A DNA stretch of 64,000 bases from contig JANBPK010000015.1 in assembly GCA_027579435.1 (NCBI GenBank), forward strand, positions 173,340-237,339, written 5' to 3'. Shown piece after piece: positions 1-12,355 of the stretch; position 1 is the stretch's first letter; each line of letters starts with the position of its first letter. The notes beneath the pieces are model-generated. The model worked only from the letters and a program-made list of their open reading frames with translations. It had not been told where the DNA came from and searched no databases. The DNA comes from Candolleomyces eurysporus (lineage: Eukaryota > Basidiomycota > Agaricomycetes > Agaricales > Psathyrellaceae). The translations under genes were made by a program, and so were the position numbers.

Positions 1-30
1 ATCACTTTATCCCCCTAAACGCCTCTCTAG

Positions 31-180
31 CCAATCAACGCCTTCGAAAAGATGCGCTCGCTGTCGAAGTTTGACAGCCATCGGAAGCTGCGAGCCACAC
101 TGTCGAAAAACAGCTGGACAGTAGGTTCCGTTGATCCTAGTAGATCAATCCACTCTGTTCATGACCTTGAATGGCAGTAA
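31..180 (+). CDS. possible 3' terminal exon of a gene entering from the left edge
   Basis: From a possible acceptor (CTCTCTAG at 23-30) a frame runs about 49 codons to TAA at 178-180. It starts P-I-N-A-F-E-K-M-R-S and ends D-L-E-W-Q. The composition is mixed and charged, as in real coding sequence, but no domain is recognisable and the rest of the gene would lie outside the window. A chance open frame is a real alternative. Confidence 0.3.
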   Translation, partial: PINAFEKMRSLSKFDSHRKLRATLSKNSWTVGSVDPSRSIHSVHDLEWQ

Positions 181-439
181 TTAAAGCATGGTACATATTA
201 AGTTTGTCGTGTGATCAGTGTGATATACATGCCTCTCTCTTAACGATGAAACGAGGTCAGTCTTAATGTCAATCGAGCTCGATCAGAATGGTACTTCTAG
301 TGATGCCAGGTGGGAGGAGTGGAGAGGACACCGCGCGATAAACTCGTGTTCGCTTGTGCATCGTAATCACAGACAGGCTCAAGGTTTCCTGAGATGGAAC
401 CTCCCTGCCAGCATCGAGTCGAGGCTACAATGAGGCTAT

Positions 440-934
440 GTCGGAATGCAATGGACCCTACCTAAATGAATTGTGTGCGATATAGTGAGAAAGACATGGC
501 CATCATGCAAAGCTGTCAGGGTGGTGCGGACTCGCACCCATCTTTACGCCGAGCACGGGCGGAAGGCTGAGCGTGATGCGAGGCCTTGGCTATGCAGCTG
601 GAAACTGGCAGTGCCCTTCTGAGAACTGTAGTTCTTCAGCCCGTCTCGGGGCGCACTTCAGTAGTGCACCAATTCCTTGGTAGATAATAGGCCCTAGTAT
701 CTCGCAAAGGAGCTTATATGGCGTAGATCCGGAAGCACGGAGTGTAGAGTGGGTTGTAGCGCTGGAGATGGCGCTGTCAAATGGGCGCTTGCCAAAGATG
801 GATGCCGGCCCCGGCCATCATCGCTTACAAACAGCAATCACTGCCACGACTTCGGACTGGAACCACCGAGATTGGCATTCTTGACCGCCGTCTTCTTGCT
901 AGCTGTCCATCTGTCCATATTCTCCGACGCTAAG
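440..934. repeat. upstream flank of the F-box gene, duplicated at about 2,700-3,130
   Basis: The stretch around 470-600 (phrases such as AGCTGTCAGGGTGGTG and a GGACTCGCACCCATCTTT-like run) reappears in diverged form around 2,720-2,830. The tandem F-box duplication therefore took its upstream region with it. No separate gene is seen between 181 and 934. Confidence 0.55.
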
Positions 935-2447
935 ATGACAGATTCCAGCGACCCATCGCCAAGGGCGAAGACAAATTTTCCACAGGAGCTCCTGGACGAA
1001 ATCATGGGCCACATCGACAATGCCAAAGACCTACATAGGTGGAGAGAAGTCAGCCGTAGTTGTGCCTCCGCAGCGCTACGTCCGCTCTACACCGAGATAA
1101 CCTTCATATGTGACCAAAATCTGTCGCTGATGGCCAGTGCGGCTAACGTTCGTGGATTGAACGCCATCGCAGCATCTTCCACCATCATGAAGACGATCAG
1201 ACTTATTAGAATCATTCACTCCTCCAATCCAGGCCGTTCGCCTTTCAAGAATTATGATATTGAGCCGGCTGAACATCCTGATCTAGCGACAACGTATTCA
1301 GCTTTGCAACGTCTTGAAGTTGGGGTCTATCCTTACTACATCCCCTCGTTCCTCCAATCGAGATTTTTGGATATCGAGGCTTTGATTATTCGGGGACCTC
1401 TCCTACTGTCGAAGGGACCTTTAAAACGCTCCCTGTCCTGGTTCTTTGTCCCCCTTCCTGTGCAGAATGCTCTAGCTACGATTGCCACTGGCAGACAATC
1501 GGAGCGACGGCTGAAGACATTGGTCCTCAACTGCATAACCGAATTCGACATGACCTTTATTCGTCATTTTACGTGCCTGGAAAACCTTGGAATTACCGAA
1601 TGTGATGGCGCGACACCAAGCGGAACTGCCAGTACCCTGTCTTTGAATTCTGAAAAGGTGGACTTTACCATCCAGTTTTCATTCGTGGAGGAGTTCTGAC
1701 TATTACTCTCCCAGGTTGCCGAGATCAAAACATTGTCATTGTCTCCCTCGGGCGGTAAATTCTCCAGCCTCTTACCATTCCTTGAATCGTGTATCATTTC
1801 ACGCCCCGATAGACCCACTTCCCATTCCCTTCGTTCCCTCCGAGCTCTATATTTCAAATTTGGCGACTCCGAAATCCAGCGTCAGATGGTGTTCCTAAAG
1901 CTTACAATCGATCTGTGCGCTTCAACTTTGGAAGAGCTTGAGTTTGACTCATTTCCGAGTATGGGTATGTGTTTGTGTGACTGGAGACCCGCCGATCGCT
2001 CATCGCTGTGACTCTCCAATTTGAATAGGTGCTGTGTCACAAGGACCCCCAGTCCATATCGATTCATTGAATCTGAGTGCCCTGAAAAGGCTCAGGACGT
2101 TGACGATACGGACCGACCTCGGTGGTCCAGGGATTGCTCAGCATCTCACTCAAGTACTTGGAAGTGTTGAAACTAACGAGAGTTTACACAAGATTCACTT
2201 GCTCTTGAATCTTGACAAGACTTTTGCTCGCCCAAACTTCAGCAATCAGGATATGTTTCGCCCCGAGGTCATCCCTCATGTCAATGACTACAGTATCACT
2301 TTGCAACACTCGGTACAGCACGTGAATGCACAGCGAAAGGTGGACTCCTCGAAGGAGTTTTATCGCCAGCAGTTCCCATGGGTCAAGGTCTATGAAGTCG
2401 CAGGCGACTGTCATTTTCCTTTCTCTCTTAGTACTCGCTTCGTTTAG
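935..2447 (+). CDS. F-box protein (intact, three exons)
   Basis: Exons 935-1657, 1715-1964 and 2029-2447 join in frame to 463 codons. An F-box-like motif sits at about residues 15-57 (FPQELLDEIMGHI, then D-L-H-R-W-R-E-V-S-R-S-C). By family knowledge this segment binds Skp1 and makes the protein a candidate substrate adaptor of an SCF ubiquitin ligase. The rest has spaced leucine-rich stretches (for example ALKRLRTLTIR), as in agaricomycete F-box proteins, but no strict repeat. The ATG at 935 is the first before the F-box; an open frame extends further upstream with only a GTG, so that extension was not used. Both introns have GT-AG ends, with donors GTGGAC and GTATGT. A decayed tandem copy follows. 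The substrate is unknown. Confidence 0.8.
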
Positions 2448-3149
2448 CTTTATCACGCGCCAGTGTTGTCTATACTGAATTCAGTATACTTGCCTTACCG
2501 CGGGCCGATCAGCGGGGTAATGTTTGTTTGCAGAAACAGTACTACAGCAGGTGAGGCTGAGGCCTATTATCAGATCTGGGTTCTTTGATAGCAATCGAAC
2601 TTTACTGTAGTAGCCTTGTTCGGGTTCCCAGCGGGTGTTGGCACGCAATTTTCGAACCTCCATATAGCACCGAGGTCGATCGAGGGGCTATACCTGTGAG
2701 AATCCCAGGGACCAGCCACCCCTAAATAGATTGCGTGCGGGATGAGGGTAAGGCATGCCATAATGTAGAGCTGTCAGAGGGGTGTGGACCCGCATTTATC
2801 TTTGTGCCGGGCCCAGAAGGTTGAAGCTTAGCTGCTATAATTGTGTTGTAGTTACCAATTCCGTCTAGCAGGGTATGATTCACTAGTACACCAGTTTTCT
2901 AACAGCGCACTTGCACCAGTGTGATCCCAATCAATCGGGATTCGGAGGGAAGGGTTGGAACCAAGGTTGTGCTCTGGCGCCAGGCGGCTAGTTGGGCGCT
3001 TGGACCGCTTCAGCTTCTCTTACAAATAGACCAAAACAACCGCGGACGACGATCGAGTGAACTTGAAACTGATCTATAATCTTCACTTTCGTCCCCACCC
3101 TCGGACTAATTGTCCATCTGATATCTCTGGAGGAACGTGATGGACCCTT

Positions 3150-4024
3150 TACCCAGACTGAAACCCCCGGAAAGTGGTAAAAAGCGAAGATGACCTTGCT
3201 ATAGCCTTCTTGGAGCTCTTGGACACCATCATCGGTTGTATTGACGATTCGAAAGATCTTCACAGGAGTACTCAACCGCAGCTGTACCTCCGCAGCACTC
3301 CTTCCGCTTATACCAAGCTACCTTTTCTTTGTGGAGATTACCTGTCGCCGATGGATGGACCTACAATTCGTGGGTTGGAAGTGATCACAGCCTCCTCCGC
3401 CCAGGACTAAGACTATTAGGGTTATTGACTCGGCTTATGCACACCTTACGGTTTCTCCATGGACGCCTATGGCTGGGCTGCTGAGCAGCCTGATCTATCT
3501 ACGAGCCAATCCGCGTTAGAGTCTCCTGGGATCTCCGCCAATTCTCGCCCTCTGATCATCATGCAATCGCGACTCCTGAAAATCTAGACATTGATTAGCC
3601 GAGGGTCGTTGACCCTATCAATCGTGTCTCCAAGGCGCAAGGCGCAGGCTGTCCTCGCCATCTATCCCGGAGTACAGACGTTCTCCCGCATCGCAGACTT
3701 TTCGGCGAAAATCGTCCTTCTCCGGCTGGTTATCAGTCTACCTCTTACTGTGCGAACTGCTATTGGCACGGGTTCCAGGCAGTCGGAACGGCTAAAGACA
3801 CTGGCCCTCAACTACATGGCTAATTTGACATGAATAACCTATGGCACTTTAGTTGCTTGAAACACCTTTCAATCACAAGATGCACTGGCTTGGAACTGAG
3901 CGAGGCTGATGCCTCCGAATCGTCTCCTAGACGCACACTGGTCAGTTTGAATCCAAAACACTTCAATATCTCTCCAGGTCAAGGTTTGATCTCTCTCTCC
4001 ATTCAATCTTTAAGCTTTGATTAA
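3150..4024 (+). pseudogene. decayed tandem copy of the F-box gene
   Basis: Fragments match the upstream F-box gene in order. The first is an F-box remnant near 3,190-3,290 (F-L-E-L-L-D-T-I-I-G-C-I-D-D-S-K-D-L-H-R). Then come a R-G-L-E-V-I-T-A-S-S segment, a Q-S-E-R-L-K-T-L-A-L-N-Y segment at about 3,780-3,815, and an H-F-S-C-L-K-H-L-S-I-T segment at about 3,840-3,880. They lie in different frames separated by stops, and the C-terminal exon is missing. The arrangement is a tandem duplicate that has been lost, not a second working gene. Confidence 0.75.
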
Positions 4025-4415
4025 CCTTTCATTCACTTCTCTTCGTCAAGCTCCGAGCTTGTTCCAGTCCATCACCTCCTTGCTCATAAGAAATATGCTC
4101 CTTACTTGGTATAGCTCAGTGATGAGGCAATGAGCCTTTCAATACAGTACACAGGAACACTATCCCAATTCGAGGAGGACGACTTTTTTTTATCTTCAGC
4201 CCATGTAGCACTGCCCTCTCTAACACTTTGATGAATGGGGGACCGGCGTGTCTGAACTTTGAGAGTGGCAAGTTGGGTCAGAATAGGGGCATCAGACTGG
4301 GTGGTAAGTAAGGCAGTTGGTTCCCATGTCCCAAACGAGGTCGGAAACTTCCGGCCCCGGTTCAACGTCACGAAAAAGTGATTGCGAGCATCCTCAACGT
4401 TCTCTTCCGTCCAAC

Positions 4416-4886
4416 ATGTCCTAGTAAGTGGCCAGAACTCTCAAGTTTACCCCAATGCTTACCAGCGCGTATACTCTCTTGAAATTCATGAAATTGTAGC
4501 CAAGTCTTCGGCCGTGCCATCAAAAACGAGTACCTCGCACTCGGTACTTTCGCAACTGCCTTCACTGGTGCTTTCCTTGCTACTCGCGGCGGGGAGAAGA
4601 AGGCTCCTCCTGCTGATGTGAAGCAGGCCAAGGCTGAGGTGCCTATCAATGCTGGCTCCAAGTACGTGGTCGACTCTCTGAGCGAGTGGATTGGTTTTAT
4701 TGACGTGGCTTCCTACCCTTCTCCTCATGTCGTGCCCGGTTATTAGGGATGAAGAAGATTTGTGCGTTTCTCTTTTGATTCTATAGGGAAATTCGCGGTT
4801 GAAGCTTACTCGAATTTCTTCTTTCTTACAGCATTCGCAAGTTCATCGCCGAGGCAGAGAAGGAGGGTGCAGGCGCATCACATTAA
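4416..4886 (+). CDS. ATP19: mitochondrial F1Fo-ATP synthase subunit K (ATP19 family)
   Basis: Four exons: 4416-4423 (only 8 nt), 4500-4661, 4747-4761 (15 nt) and 4832-4886. The spliced protein is 79 residues and starts MSYQVFGRAIKNEYLALGTF. This fits the fungal ATP synthase subunit K family: an N-terminal G-R-x-I segment, a single hydrophobic segment at about residues 15-32 (LALGTFATAFTGAFLA), then a Lys/Ala-rich soluble tail ending in an acidic/basic helix. By family knowledge it sits in the inner mitochondrial membrane as an accessory Fo subunit linked to ATP synthase dimers. All introns are GT-AG. The tiny exons mean simple open-frame scans miss it. Identification rests on motif memory, not a search. 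Confidence 0.8.
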
Positions 4887-5381
4887 ACATGTCCAATTCC
4901 CGAACCCTTCCACGACGATGGCATGTCCATAGATTGACGGAACGAGAGACAGCAGACTTCACGCAACGCCATACACTGCTTCTTTGTACCCGTAAACCCA
5001 TATCCGAATCCCTAATAGAAATATTGCTTCGGCACCCATTACCGTTGCGGCGTGCGCGTGAACCTCCTTCCCTGCCAGCCCGATTGGAATTATCCTCCTT
5101 TGCTGTCACTCAATGTCAGAGCCTCATTTCTTACTGTATCTAAAATCATGAGAGACGCGACTAGTTGCACCTTTGAAACTGTACGGGTTTTGTAGTTGCT
5201 TTGGTGACCAAGGTGAAAACGGGGACTGCGACATCCTTGTGAAAGGTCGAAATGATGGCAAGGTTGATCGTGCTCATTACACATGGAAATCGAGACCGAG
5301 CCCTTGGCTTAGAACCACCACTCCACCGCTAAACACTAACCGCTTCCCCCTTGCCGGCCATCGTCTTCGCCGTTGCCAACG

Positions 5382-8080
5382 ATGACGACCGGACCACCCC
5401 CGTCATCGTTCACCTACCCAGGCAGCGCGTCGTCGTCGTCCAAACGGAATTCCTTACCCGCGTCGCCATCTCAGGGACCAAGACCACTCCATCTCCTTGA
5501 CCTCGCTGGATCTGTGGTCCAGAATAGCGGGGGCCCGCCGACGGCGAGCCAGTCAATTCTATCGCCTACGCGGTTGTCGTTGTCTGGAACGAACAGTCCT
5601 GCGTTGTCTCCCAGTCCTTTGGGAAAGGAGCTAATTGCAGCATCAGCATCGTCGCCGGGAGCTGGCTCGAGTGCACCACAGTCTCAACCGCAGTCGCGTG
5701 GCTCGGGAACGCCGAAGAATTTGAAGAGGCAATCTGCGATATCGTATTTCGCCCCGGACCACGATGGCCTTAGGGAGAAGGAGCTGTTGTTGAAGAGGAC
5801 GTCCTCGCCTTTGCACGCGACTAGTGGTACCTCGTTAGCCTCGTTGTCATCGCCAAGGAATGCGAGTGGGAATACAGGGGTGGAAGGTACCAGCTCGCGG
5901 CCTGCGAGTATTATTATCAGCGTGGATGAGAAGGATAGGCCGCCAATAACATTGGCCGAGAAGTGAGTGCTTTCACTTATAGTTGGGGAGAGAAGGCTGA
6001 CAGGAGAGTGATCGTGTAGACACGCTGAACTATTGCACTTCATCGCCCAGAAAGAGGCTAAATGCCTCGAACTTCGTTCTCAGCTTGCTATGCACGAAGA
6101 AGAGCTGTTGCAACGTGAGTTTTCCTCTCGATCCTCTCCCTTTACCCCTCAACTCACAGAAGCATCTATTTGTTGTGACTATTTCTAGTAAAACGAAAAT
6201 GGGAACGAATCGTGAACCGAGGGCTCGAACGCGAAAACAGCTCAACCTCCTCCCCCTCTTCCTCAAACCTCTATGCATCCAATAACTCCTCCTCGAACGG
6301 ACTCATTTCCCTAACCAACCCTGCTCTCGCACTCGAAGGTCTCAAAGAAGGCGTGCAGGGTATGAGCAGGTTCTTGGCAGCTGGCCTATCCATCACCTCC
6401 CCCTCTTCCTCATCGCCGGATAACCCCCACTCCTTCCAATCCAATCAGAGCGGCAGTAGCCATGCTGCTGGTGCTCGCCCGACGATGAAATTGGGCTTAC
6501 CCTCGAGCTCCAAATCCCCACTTTCGACTTCTTCTTCGCCAATCCCACCCTCCCCTCTCTCAATTTCCTCTACCCCACTGGTTGATTCACCAGTAGAAGG
6601 CTCGGGTGTCCTGGCCAGCAGTAGCGGGATAGGAAGGGGAGCAGGAGGAGGGTTCGTTAAGCACGCTGCGAATGAGTCGAATTCGTCTAGTGCGACTACC
6701 GGAACGTCTACCGTTTTCAGTGCGGGTAGTGGGAGCACTAGTGCCAGGCATAGGCTCTCGATGAGGTCTTCGAGGTGTTCTTCGGAGAGTGCTACATCTT
6801 TGGAGGAGGATGAAGGGGTGCATGGCCTGGACGCGTCCTCCACGCTGAAAGACAAGCTGGCCTCGGAAGGAGAACGGCAACGGCAACAGAAAGATCATGG
6901 GTCCCCACAGGAACTTATGGTTAGCGATACGGGTGCTACGCCGACTGTTAGTCCGAACCCTGCATGGCTTGAGCAGAAAGCAAGAAGGCGGAGGAGGCAG
7001 CAGCAACAACAAGAGGAAGCGGAACGGGAGTCACAGTTGCACCCACCACCACCACTGCAGGGCGGATTGGGTATCACGTCGAGGCCGAAAGGCGCAGATG
7101 AGACGAGTAGTTTGAGTGACGTATCTTGGGACGCGTGGGGTGATGAAGATGATGAAGGTGCTGTTGGTACCGCGGACGGGCAGAGGCACGATCGGGGGAC
7201 CACGTCGGGATTAGAAAAGAAGAATGGGAATTGGCTCCAAGACCCGCCGAAAGTACGGAATTCAGCAAAACGCGCGTCTGTTAATGGCAGTGCTACTTTT
7301 ACGACTGGTCCTACGTCTGCAGCTGCGACGACCTCGACCTCGCCGAATGCTGCTACGTCAGTTCTGGCGTCTTCGATACCGACATTTGGAGCTGCTGCAG
7401 AGTCTATTGCGGGGTTGAGTGCGTTGGCGTCGCCTCAGGTGTCGTCGTGGATGGGGTCGGTGGGGAAGAAGATTGGTGGGGAGATGAAGAAGAGTTCTGA
7501 TGCGTACGTATTCTCCAATTCCCCCTGGTTCTCGTGCATGTACTAATCGAATATTCGTAGCCTGACCCGAAGCCAAAAACGAGCCTCGCTCATGCTCTCC
7601 GATATGTCGCAGAGTCTTGTGTCTGCGTTGACGGCTCCCCCTTCTGCTCCTTATGGTGCATCCTCGTCGTTGGCGGCGTCGGGTGTAACGCCATCGTCGA
7701 CACCCTCACCTGTACCCGACAAGACGTTTGGACTCGTTTCGCCTGTTCCGAGAGACTCGTCAAGGTCCTCAACACGTCAGGGTGGCGGTGCCGGGAACCA
7801 TTCGTCCTCGCTGTCGTTGTCAGCTACTCTTTCGAAGAATTTGGGTGGAGCCGGGGCACAGGGAGCTGGGCCCAGTTCGTTGCTGGATGATGACGACGAC
7901 GATGGGTTTGGGCCGTTCCTTGAAAATCCGACAGCGAGTGCCACCACCGCCAATAGGATGCAAGTTATGGCGCCGGATGTAAAGGTGACGACTTCCGGAG
8001 CCCAGGCTGGTATGACTAAGAGTAAGAATCGGAAGTCGGCTGGGGGAGCGGAGGATGATGAGGACGAGTGGAATTGGTAG
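5382..8080 (+). CDS. DUF4048 domain protein, Ser-rich
   Basis: Exons 5382-5962, 6020-6114, 6189-7503 and 7561-8080 sum to 2,511 nt, giving 836 residues. The conserved block crosses the first two introns at about residues 190-240: LAEKHAELLHFIAQKEAKC, then a coiled-coil-like run and LKRKWERIVNRG. This is the signature I associate with fungal DUF4048 proteins of unknown function. The flanks are long, low-complexity Ser/Pro/Gly segments. Acidic patches include S-W-D-A-W-G-D-E-D-D-E near residue 545 and a C-terminal D-D-D-D-D-D-G-F-G-P-F; the protein ends E-D-E-W-N-W. The ATG at 5382 is the first Met in frame. That the gene is real is clear; its role is not. Confidence 0.8.
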
Positions 8081-8753
8081 TGCCTCTGTTGGGTCGTTGG
8101 GAAGCGTTGGAACTTTTTGGTTATGTCGTGATGATTTTTTATGCCGTTCGGATGACTTGGTTTCAATCAAAGGTTTTTATGTTTTTCCTCCATTTTGAAG
8201 ATTGGGATCTGTAACTCTGGGTTTCAATTTGGTAAATTTTTTGCACAGACTACTTAGCATTGCACTTTGCTAGCAATAGATGCATGGGCTCATACTTGGT
8301 TCATACCCCTCTCAGCGACACCGTCGTGGATCCGCGGAGCTCGATATATGTCCTGTGGCTGTGGGAAACGCCCCAACCATGTCACGGTGTTGTTGGCAAG
8401 ATAGCCAGACTCTTCTAACCACACTGGCCGTTCCTTCTATCAGGACCTTGAGCCGTTGCTATCTATCTACTTGCCTACTATTAGGTTGATTGGATGAGCT
8501 CTTCGCGTGGCCTACTAAGAGCGGTTCGTGGAAACTAACCCTCGTTGCGGGAAACGCCATACTGACGTCTGCCAATAGGGGCGATATCTAGCCAAACAGC
8601 CGTGCTGGAAATGGCAGAACTCTGCTCACCGATCGAAGGGTCTAGCTAAGCTTGGTCACGGTTGTCTCCCAAACAGTGTTGGAGAACATCTCTATCTTTG
8701 GACACGCCAGTTATTGAACGCGCCATTGCCAACCAAAAACCCTCATAGCACCG
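8081..8753. other. intergenic, probable 3' UTR of the DUF4048 gene
   Basis: There is T-rich sequence just after the stop (8,120-8,240), consistent with a 3' end. I see no further gene. Confidence 0.4.
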
Positions 8754-9997
8754 ATGAAGTGGACATCTTCCTGTCTAGTAGCTCTATCCTAAGCTCGCTG
8801 ACAATTACTTAGAGCCAATCTTCTGGAAAGCGGAGATATACTCGAAGATTTCCACTTGTCACCAACCTCGACCCAAACCGTCTTCAAAAAGATGACATTG
8901 TTGACCTTTCTGCTAAGGTTAACCCAAAATTCGCCTTTTCGGCGTCCAAGGGAGAGACGCCTAGTGTCTGTCATTTGCGCTATAGGGCCGCAACATCTTC
9001 CTTGGATGGGAAAGCTAGACATTCTCGACCCATTCCGTATCCCCCCAATTCTAAAGGATGGTTTTACTTTCATCACCAACCTACCGGCCATCCACTCGCG
9101 GGTGAACTACGATTCCGCTCTTTGAGCGGGGGGAGCATGGGCAGCCTCCATCACGATTTCGAAGCGAAGAAGCTATTCAAGGAGGGGAAAGATATGCTCT
9201 ACGACACGGACGGTACCCCATGGCGCATTCCCCTGATCTTCCTCTACCGCTGGAACGCCCCCATTTACGATCTTCTCGTCAGCCAAAAGCTCGTGCCCTC
9301 GTCCTTGCATTGGGATATTGAGTGATTGTTTCCAGCCACATCCCACTTTGGCCGAAGAGTATCCATAATCGCGAGGATTACAGACCCCTTTCTTGTAGAC
9401 TTTTCCTTGGCAACCTTCACACATCGCCTATTGCAAGAGGAGAATGTCCAGTTTCTCAACTGGTATTATCCTTTCGTAGTCAGAACTGAAGGAGCCGTAC
9501 CACATCCAGTGCCGTATTCCGGTGAGGAACGCACCTTTCTGAGACTCCCTACCCCACACTCACGATGTTTTCTTTTCTCACTCTACGTTCTCTGAATCTC
9601 AGGCAAAGCGTGGGTCAGGTTCGAGCTCACCGATGTTCCAACTCTTCACAGCCAGTTTCGGGCCTCCAATTCCAGACGTGTGGTCATGCGGGTTCTTGAG
9701 TTTGTCAGACCCCCAAACCCCGATGATGTAATCTTTCAGGTTGAAGGCGAATTGGTGAAGAAGTTTGACCCAAGAATCAAGTTGGAGCGGCCTTGGGCTA
9801 TGTCGCATGTCACGGTATCGCGTTTCATCAAGCCATCCTCGATAAATATTCTGGAGGAAGCATATCCAATTTCGAAGGAAGCTTTGGCATCTTCGAGGTG
9901 AGGGTAGGCAAATAGGCGGATTGGAGAATTATTTGTGACTGTACGTAGGCAGCGGATGAAACATGCAGACCACTCCGACAACGAAAGCTGGGTTTAA
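8754..9997 (+). CDS. unrecognised spliced gene, about 340 residues
   Basis: Proposed exons are 8754-8777, 8813-9321, 9376-9521, 9603-9897 and 9949-9997, summing to 341 codons. The introns at 9322-9375, 9522-9602 and 9898-9948 have GT-AG ends and keep frame; the first of these removes an apparent TGA at 9323. The first exon is the weak point: its intron would be only 35 nt, though it has a CTGAC branch-like site before TTAG. The protein is soluble, with aromatic-rich stretches (S-K-G-W-F-Y-F-H-H-Q-P, Q-F-L-N-W-Y-Y-P-F) and a hydrophilic C-terminus. I do not recognise a domain. Confidence 0.6.
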
Positions 9998-10400
9998 TGT
10001 CGATATCGCTGGAGACTTCATGGACGTGGACTCGTTCAAAGATTAAGTAGCGAAATCTTCGTAGCACTACATGGATTTGCAGTCGATCGAGATGGTATAG
10101 GGAAGAGTTACTCGGAGTTGAGTCGACATTTGGTGAACGAGATCTGCAAGTCAAGTTTTGCATTTGATGATCAACTATTTCTTCCAAGAGAGAAAACCTA
10201 TGTAAAAGGTCTCCGAGCTACCGAGGCCGTCGGAGCCGCATAGGGATGAATATTGAATATTGAATCCTACCTCCTAATGGATTTCGTAGGGATTCTATAG
10301 CTCGCCGATCAGTGGCTGTGTCAATACCACTTTCTGTTCTCTACCGCCTCGTGTCCTCCGCCCAGCTGGCACCCCATTCAACGTCTGCTGACCACCCACT
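9998..10400. other. short intergenic region
   Basis: No gene is seen. It separates the unknown gene from the RUS gene and presumably holds the latter's promoter. Confidence 0.4.
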
Positions 10401-12355
10401 ATGAGGATCAGAAGAGTGACCAACGATATATCCGAAAAAGACTCTTCTGGCCAATTAGTCAATACAACAGTCAGGCGGCACAAAAAGACGACAAAGGCTG
10501 CTCCTCAATCACGCCTTCAGTCTTCACCACCTCCCAAAGCACCCTTCTGGCAAATAGTAGATCGAGAATCGACTATTGCATTTCTGGAACGCGTATTTCT
10601 ACCTAAAGGGTACCCTGAATCTGTAACTTCAGGTATGGTGTCGATCTACTGGCCTGTCCGTTCAACGTTGACCATACCTCAACAGATTACCTCAGGTTTG
10701 TTCCCAAAGCTTCCTGCTCATGTTTCTTGCCTCATACGCTTCAGATATCAGGTATTCAATGCTCTACAAGCTTTTTGTAACTCTTTAGCTGGGCTTCTAG
10801 CTTCAAGAGCTTTACTTGAAGGCTATGGCATCGGGGACCCATCGGCATCTGCCAACAACGCCCTCCTTTTGAACATCGTTCTCGACATCTGCAGTCGGCT
10901 GACCAGTACGTTTTAACCCTTTTGAAAATGTTCACATCTACAACTCAGTCTCTTTCCCTAGCCATTGTCTCCGCTCACCATCTTGGCTCTTCCCTTGTGC
11001 CCGACGCCAAGAAGTATAGACTTTTAGCTGATATACTCAACGACGCCGCGCTAGTCCTCGACACGGTGTCGCCTGTGCTCAACTCGTACCTCGGCTGGCC
11101 ACAGCTACGGATTGCGGCACTCTGCCTGAGCGCGTCATCCCGCGCTTTGTGTGGAATCGTTGCTGGTGGATCCAAAGCTGCTATTTCCCTGCACTTTGCG
11201 TCTCCGGAGAAAGGGAAGGGCGATATTGGTGATTTGAATGCGAAAGACGCCAGTAAGGAGACCGTGCTGGCTTTGTTTGGGATGGTGGTGAGTAGTTCTC
11301 AGAGCCCGGTCCTTCATTTGCTGACATCCTGTCGCTAGGTCGGCTCTTTTCTCGTTCCGCGGTTGACCACCCTGTTCTCAACCTACTTCACCCTTTTCGT
11401 ACTTATCGGGCTCCACATAGCTCTTAACTATATGGGTGTCAAGGCCCTTGCACTACGCACGATGAATCACCATCGGCTGTGGATCTCGTGGTTCCTCTAT
11501 GACGAAGCGTACCATCCAACATTATCCCCAACCATATCTTCTAGCAATGACCCCACCCCTCCATCAACAAAGTCAGGCTCTTCCTCTGATAAAGACAAAG
11601 TTAAACACACTTTCACGCCTGAAAAGGTGAACACTCTCGAACCCCTCTTCACACCAGATCTCTTCACGACCTATCGCGACCCTATCACCCATCGTATTTT
11701 GGGGCACGTAACCCTGGGATCCTCATTATCCCAAGTACTGGATAGGCCTCTGCATCCTGAGGTCATCGCCTCACTGCAACACGCAGATTGTGTCATCTGG
11801 TTCGACAAGAAGTGCCTATTATACGAGGATGATCCTAACGACGAAGACCAAGATAGCGAACCAACATCACCCTATCTCCGCCCTGACGTCGTCCCACACG
11901 TCCACGTCTGCTACAAGGACATCGACAGGTGCTCCAAACGATCTAGAGTCCGCGCATGGATTGCAGCAGGCCTCCTGTGTAAAGCCATCACGCATCTTCA
12001 AGACCGAATTCGACGTACAAATTCGGATTACAAAATCGAGACGGAGAGGCTGCTCAGGACCAAGTCAAACGACAATGCGGGCGATGAGTGGGCTATTTCG
12101 CCCGTAGTCCCGAATTTGCTGGCTGAAATCTCCCGCGGTTCGTACATCGGAGACTACCAGCCAGGGTGGAGAAATTTCAGGAAGAAAGGCCTGGACCTTG
12201 GGTGGGCATTCCGTGATGAGGGAGCGAAGACAGGTTCTTATAATAGTCCAGATTCTGCTGAGGTGGATGATGGGGAGGATGGATTGGTGATGCCTGAGCC
12301 AAAGTATGTTTTGTCTGGGCTGGGTTACTCATATGAGACAAAGAAGGATGCGTAA
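10401..12355 (+). CDS. RUS family (DUF647) membrane-associated protein
   Basis: Five exons (10401-10632, 10686-10695, 10745-10905, 10962-11287, 11339-12355) give 581 residues. Family hallmarks in order are FLPKGYPESV at about 66-75, D-Y-L-R-Y-Q-V-F-N-A-L-Q across exons 1-3, and S-L-A-G-L-L-A-S-R-A-L-L-E-G-Y-G. They continue with YRLLADILNDAALVLD and N-A-K-D-A-S-K-E-T. This is the Root UVB Sensitive / DUF647 pattern. Plant members act in plastids and interact with vitamin B6 metabolism; the fungal role is not established. Exon 2 is only 10 nt and encodes the D-Y-L-R junction. The C-terminal 300 residues, with a Ser/Pro-rich linker at about 375-410, are more variable. Confidence 0.85.

Noticed and set aside
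9323..9325. In-frame TGA suggesting that the unknown gene at 8.8-10 kb is a pseudogene
   Set aside because: A 54-nt GT-AG intron (9322-9375) removes it and restores frame into the next exon; the whole model sums to whole codons.
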